From Byssochlamys sp. IMV 00236 (taxonomy: Eukaryota; Ascomycota; Eurotiomycetes; Eurotiales; Thermoascaceae), in NCBI GenBank assembly GCA_001931875.2, contig MSJH02000819.1, positions 248,001 through 312,000 of the forward strand: a DNA stretch of 64,000 nt. The letters are read 5' to 3'. Positions 59,378-64,000 of the stretch are shown in pieces; positions within the stretch are counted from its first letter, which is position 1, and each line of letters starts with the position of its first letter. A program made the translations under genes and the position numbers. Under the pieces are notes generated by a model. The model was not told where the DNA came from and did not search any database. It saw only the letters and a list, made by a program, of their open reading frames with translations.

Positions 59378-60096
59378 ATGGGGCTCTCACTCGGACTGAC
59401 ACGACCCTTGTTGCTGCTCACCCGCGTGCTGCAATGGAGCAGTGCAGTCATCGTCATGGGTATCACCTCGTACTTCATCAACATCGGTCCTCGTGGTGAG
59501 CACATCATCTACCAGGAAGTCATTGTATGTATCCTCTCTATCCACTCCAACGAGACAGCCTTTCTAATAAAGGGGCTTTGCTAACTCAAACACGCTGTAG
59601 TCGACTATGTCTGTTGCTTTCTTCCTGCCAGCCTTCATCTCACCGTTTATGCCCAATGTCCTGAGCAAGTTCGTCCTGGCCATTGATATCATCTTCTCTT
59701 ACTTGTATGTGGTCCTCCAACCTCCTTTTTCAAACCCAACTGCGGGAATCTAAAAGCCAGTGCTAACAACTCATCTGATAGGTGGTTGACTGCATTCATC
59801 TTCGCTGCTCAGGATTATAACTGGCGCGACTGCAGAACCCACGCTCCTCCTGGCAGGGGTAGCTGCTCCAAGAAGAAGGCTAACGAGTCTTTCATCTTCC
59901 TCGCTTTGTAAGTTTGCTCCTTTTGCCATTGCTACTAGTCGAATCTAACATTTTACATAGCTTCTTCACCTTCGTGGGCATCTTCCTTGAGGTCTCTGCT
60001 CTGTGGGCCGCACGCAACTCGACCTCTCCTGTTCACGAGAAGAACAATGGCGCAGCTGAGACTCGTGCCGCCGATGCTCCTGCCGCCACGGCTTAA
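59378..60096 (+). CDS. MARVEL-domain four-TM protein
   Basis: Four exons: 59378-59524, 59601-59704, 59782-59907, 59961-60096; 170 aa. Four hydrophobic segments spaced as in MARVEL proteins (TRVLQWSSAVIVMGITSYFI; SVAFFLPAFISPFM; LAIDIIFSYLWLTAFIFAA; FIFLAFFFTFVGIFLEVSAL). The extracellular or luminal loop holds a cysteine pair (WRDC, GSCSKKK), and the C-terminus is hydrophilic with a short alanine-rich end. Fungal relatives include Nce102-like eisosome or membrane-compartment proteins; which paralogue this is cannot be told. Start chosen as the first ATG, directly after a GACACCATGG context. Confidence 0.82.
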
Positions 60097-61683
60097 AAAT
60101 TTCCACTAGCCAGCCGCTAGACCAAGTGTCTAGCCATCGCTAGTCCCTTACTTCCCTGGCATGACAAAAACAAGCACGCAGCGCGTGAGTGATCGATCTT
60201 TCGAGACCTCTCACCACCCAGGGAAGCCTGACGACGATCGACTAAACGGTTCATTCTATTTTATGTGGCATGTTCTTTAATGTGGCACATGCGATATGAT
60301 GATACGAAAAGAGGAGTGGCTTGATTTTAAGGCTAGTCCTTTAAATCTGCTTCGTTGCGATATAAGGTCTGTGGAGAGACATTCCCCAGTTTCCCGCACC
60401 TTATTCCGACTACTTCCTCAACTCTCCCTCTAATGCTCCCGCTAATATACCTTAATGTCTTAATCACCGTCACCATCACACCCATCCTGTTTTAATAATA
60501 CCTTTTTGATACCTTGTGATGTTTCTATACCACAGCTGGCAACGTGATTTTACGCGCATGTGTTTTGTTTAGTTATGTTGATCTGCTAAAAGTACATCAA
60601 TGTAATTAGACGCAGTCATTCATTGGATAGTATGTAAATAATATACGCTTGTTAATAGAATTACCATACTCCTCTATCCATTCAAAATCCGCTTTGTTTG
60701 TCAGGAAGTTTCTCGAACCCTTTTAGGACATGCTCATACTTACATCATCCATGACGTGACGTCATGACGGGGGTCTAGAACACCATCACGGAAGCAGGAT
60801 AGGAAGAGAAAGTTATACCATATGATACGGGAAAATAATCCCGATTGCTTGAACTGCTAGAGGATACCAAATTGACTACTTACAGGATAGGACTTCATCC
60901 TGATTAATCACTGCCTCCGCCAATTATTATCTGCGCATTTCCGGTTCCGGCGTGTCTGCTTTAATCCGAAATAAGTGGAAATAGTTGGCTGGTGCTGATT
61001 ATTCTATACCCTCCGTATAGGGTATTAGTGGCGTTTTGCAGCTCGTCTTCCAATAAAGCAGTTGGGCGCCGATATATGCGAGGGGGGAGATAAGAGACAG
61101 ACTCAACAACTTGGGATAAAACGAACTGACACAGGACATGAAGCGATACTATTAATGCAGGAAGTCAAAATTTTTGAAAGAAAAATATAATAACCGGGCA
61201 CATTGTGTGATGTGGGGGAGCTTGGGTTTAAATAAACAATATTCTCGATAATAGGATTATAGTTAAAGCCAGCATCCACCTCAGAAGAGTCGACGCGACG
61301 CTTCTGTAGTATTACTTCGCGGAGTCTATTGTTGGTTACAAAAATATGATTCAAACCACTAAAGAACGTATCAGACGCTCTATTTCATGAAGCCAGATTT
61401 CTATATAAATCTAAGGGTATAATGATGCGCTATATCCCATTCCATTGATGTAAGAAATACAAAACGCCACATGATGCAACTAAAATGTGATCCATGATCG
61501 TGATATCGTACGGTATGGTATGTGCTCTCGCATATCGTGTATAGTTTTATCCAGAGTTGTCTTGTAGCCGGTGCATCATCGGTAGGTGAGGCAGGAATCA
61601 ATTTGCAAAATCGAAATTTATCAACAGCAAAGGTTGAGCCAAGCAGGGGAGCGGAAGATCAAAGACAGCCCTCGTCTCAATTC
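60097..61683. other. Convergent intergenic region containing repeat copy B
   Basis: 1.6 kb between the MARVEL gene and NTE1. Carries repeat copy B. Minus frames near 61103-61601 are short and unconvincing. Confidence 0.5.
60823..61080. repeat. Dispersed repeat, copy B
   Basis: Same orientation as copy A. The left end includes an inverted CGGGA...TCCCG pair (about 60829-60844), less preserved in copy A. Many differences are C/T or G/A, as expected after RIP or deamination, and there are a few indels. Confidence 0.75.
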
Positions 61684-64000
61684 TCAGATACTCGCTCTCC
61701 GCGGTGCCATCGTCCTCCGCAGTTTCTTTTTCTCTTCAGTCTCCTCTGGGACGGGTAAACCGCCTTCATTCTTCAGCCGCTCCAGGTACTCTTTTCCATA
61801 GGCGTAGCCAACCTGGTAGATCTCGTCGAATTTACCGAACTCCAGCGTTCCGTACCGGTCGATCGGAGGACGGATGTAAATACAGCCAGGTGTGGTCTTA
61901 GCACGCTCGAGATTGTCGATTGAAGAAACGTATGCCAGCCGAGCCTGGATTTCAGAAAGTGTGGGCGGATTAGGGGCTGTCGAAAAAGGGTTCCAGCGGT
62001 TAATCAAGGCCCAGAAGCCCGAAAGTGAATCTCCATACGTCTGCGGAGTGTTATCATCGATCGATCCGACATCGATAGCGAAAATAACATCTGCACCAAG
62101 ACCTTTCATGTGGGCGACAGTCAAGTTGTCGATGTAGCCGCCATCAAGAAGCATGCTCCCCTCGTCACACAGCGGTGGTAAAAGACCGGCCAGGGACATG
62201 GAGGCACGAACATACCGCCACACGTATCCCGAGGAATGATACTCTGCACGAGATTTGCTGATATTGGTCGTATTGCAGTAAAATTCCAGCCAGAAGTCCT
62301 CGATTTGGCTATCGCCAAAAGTTTTGAATATCCCTCGGTTAAATTCATGTCCTGTGGTGTACGAGACAGACGGGTAGGTAAGATCGAGCGCAAATCGCCA
62401 GATACTACCCATACGTCCAGAGAATTTCTTGGCACGACCGTACATTGGCACAACATCGGCATCTCTGGCATATAATGCACCGATGAACGATCCAATAGAA
62501 GTACCGCCAATAATATCAATGGGTATTCCGGCTTCTTCGAGTGCTTTGATCACTCCAACCTGTGATATGCCTCTTGCTCCTCCACCTCCCAGGACGAGAC
62601 CAACAGATTTTCCGCACAGGCGACGGGCAAGTCTATGGAAGTCACCTTTGAAAGGTGTTTGAGCGGAGTACAGAGGTGTCTGGCGGATACGTCTTGAGGT
62701 GTACTTCTGGATTTCAGCCTGGAGTACCTGCACTCTCTGCTTCAGAACGGTACCGAAGCGCTTGGTTTGAGGATGCGCAGGCTCAGCAGTAAGGCGGAAA
62801 GCCATCTGGATATGGTGATGACCGCCATTGATCCACATTCGATTCTTTAGCCATTGGCGAGTGAGACCTGGAGGGCAGTACCGTTCCACATGTAGGAGAA
62901 CAAGCTCCTTCCGTGCCGTGGTCTTCATTCCCAGTAAGAACCGCTCATATTCTCCAATACTCGGTGATCCCTCTGCTAGGCCAACTAGCAGAATGCAATC
63001 GGCTTGCGTGATACACGTCTGGGTCCAGGGTGCATTGACGTTGGTATCTGCAATATACAGAACCATGCCATATTTTTCCTCGAGGTCGGCAAGGTATTGG
63101 GAGAGCTTGAGTTTTCCCATCTTACTGAAAGCATGGCGGCCTAGGTGGTTCAGAATAGCTGCTTGGTTCAGAGATGTCACCCCATTACTGACGCCGATCT
63201 GGTGCAATGCATTAAGCAGCCGGTTACCAAATTCAACGACGGGGACACCTGCTGTGACGGGGAGGATGGCCACTGTTCGTAGATTGACAGTAGAGGTGGC
63301 AGTCTTGACACCGCCGGCACTTGCTGGCTCGGAAGCCGCTTCAGACAGCGGATCATCCACGAGATCGCGCATTCTCGAAGCAATAAGCTTCGATATCTGA
63401 ATAGTGATTCCAGGATGTTCTTGCGCAAGGCTATTGAAGAGTGACCTCGGGAACTTGGCGAGTTCCGTATCTCGGATGGCATGTAATGTAGCAGGCCGGG
63501 TAGACTCCGTCATAACCTCGAGCTCTCCAACACTCTCTCCCTGACCATACTCACCGAGAACCCGCATCTTGCCATCAGGCTTCTCCAACACAGAGCGAAG
63601 ACGACCATTCAATACGATATAGATGGCATCACTCTCGTCTCCTTGGTGATGAATGACTTGACCAGCGTTGACCTGCACCCACTCGAGGGCAAAGTCGATA
63701 TGGAGGATCAAACGCGGAAGCAGGCTGGTCAGCCTCTTGGCCAGAGTCAAGAGTACTATCGGATATCTCTCGGCCACTCTCTCTAAAGATGCCCGCGGCA
63801 GGAAACCCACGTAGACATCCGTTTTGGCGACTACATCCGTGAATGACCGATAGGATGCGACTGCGCCGATGTATCCTTCCATCCCACCAGGCTTGACCAT
63901 ATAGAGAGACTTGCGTGACTGCTTCTTCTTTCTTGGGTCAGCGGTCCCAGAAACCCCTGAAGAGGCAGTCGCTGTCCGCCTAAGGGGCGGGAACATATCC
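61684..64000 (-). CDS. NTE1: Lysophospholipase NTE1 (neuropathy-target-esterase homologue), partial
   Basis: Runs off the right edge; about 772 C-terminal residues are visible, and the first ATG at 63996 is internal. Two cyclic-nucleotide-binding-like regions occur in the visible part, the clearer one holding [20 protein letters not shown] and [10 protein letters not shown]. The patatin-type catalytic domain has the oxyanion stretch [17 protein letters not shown], the nucleophile GTSIGS, and the Asp-Gly-Gly ([10 protein letters not shown]) of the Ser-Asp dyad. It deacylates phosphatidylcholine to glycerophosphocholine at the ER. No intron in the visible part. The missing N-terminal part should contain a membrane segment and a further nucleotide-binding domain. 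Confidence 0.95.
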   Translation of the reverse strand, partial: DMFPPLRRTATASSGVSGTADPRKKKQSRKSLYMVKPGGMEGYIGAVASYRSFTDVVAKTDVYVGFLPRASLERVAERYPIVLLTLAKRLTSLLPRLILHIDFALEWVQVNAGQVIHHQGDESDAIYIVLNGRLRSVLEKPDGKMRVLGEYGQGESVGELEVMTESTRPATLHAIRDTELAKFPRSLFNSLAQEHPGITIQISKLIASRMRDLVDDPLSEAASEPASAGGVKTATSTVNLRTVAILPVTAGVPVVEFGNRLLNALHQIGVSNGVTSLNQAAILNHLGRHAFSKMGKLKLSQYLADLEEKYGMVLYIADTNVNAPWTQTCITQADCILLVGLAEGSPSIGEYERFLLGMKTTARKELVLLHVERYCPPGLTRQWLKNRMWINGGHHHIQMAFRLTAEPAHPQTKRFGTVLKQRVQVLQAEIQKYTSRRIRQTPLYSAQTPFKGDFHRLARRLCGKSVGLVLGGGGARGISQVGVIKALEEAGIPIDIIGGTSIGSFIGALYARDADVVPMYGRAKKFSGRMGSIWRFALDLTYPSVSYTTGHEFNRGIFKTFGDSQIEDFWLEFYCNTTNISKSRAEYHSSGYVWRYVRASMSLAGLLPPLCDEGSMLLDGGYIDNLTVAHMKGLGADVIFAIDVGSIDDNTPQTYGDSLSGFWALINRWNPFSTAPNPPTLSEIQARLAYVSSIDNLERAKTTPGCIYIRPPIDRYGTLEFGKFDEIYQVGYAYGKEYLERLKNEGGLPVPEETEEKKKLRRTMAPRRASI

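Overview
This window is nuclear DNA of a filamentous ascomycete, most likely a Eurotiales species (Aspergillus/Penicillium type). The genes carry short GT-AG introns, mostly 50-110 nt, with CTAAC-like branch points. Gene density is about one per 2 kb, and the families are typical of that order (pfkA, NTE1, GH76, Dal5-type MFS, fungal HNH, kinase-like proteins). I rebuilt the exon structures by hand from splice signals and reading-frame continuity; every multi-exon model called intact below closes in frame.

Layout. 0-5 kb: two core genes on the + strand, the APC/C activator Cdc20 and the TFIIA large subunit; a 20-N assembly gap lies in the promoter of the latter. 5.5-9.2 kb: a quinone-oxidoreductase-like MDR enzyme and a DHA2-type MFS exporter, divergently transcribed. 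9.6-15 kb: an accessory, partly decayed, AT-rich island with a small kinase-like gene, a PD-(D/E)XK nuclease-like remnant without a start, and a clearly broken kinase-like pseudogene. 15-31 kb: metabolic and variable genes (Dal5-type transporter, HNH nuclease protein, a two-exon hypothetical, secreted L-amino-acid oxidase, two-domain sulfurtransferase, haloalkane-dehalogenase-like hydrolase, Na+/H+ antiporter, isocitrate-lyase/PEP-mutase enzyme, GPI-type GH76). 33-51 kb: mainly housekeeping (6-phosphofructokinase, an SDR, a transcription-factor-like protein, ribosomal protein eS28, Mediator Med17, tRNA-Ala(AGC), IMP 5'-nucleotidase Isn1, a one-TM hypothetical, Lunapark). 51-64 kb: prolyl-tRNA synthetase, a 5.3-kb gene-poor stretch, a MARVEL protein, and the C-terminal part of the NTE1 phospholipase, which runs off the right edge.

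The points most worth a second look are: very small exons in two conserved genes (a 5-nt microexon in prolyl-tRNA synthetase; consecutive 25, 11, 21 and 15-nt exons opening ISN1); the decayed kinase/nuclease island at 9.7-13.9 kb; a diverged dispersed repeat at about 54.98-55.25 and 60.82-61.08 kb; and the convergent pair of a secreted L-amino-acid oxidase and a mercaptopyruvate-type sulfurtransferase, which could share a metabolite. I did not find a convincing wholly new multigene system; the island at 9.7-13.9 kb is the nearest candidate.
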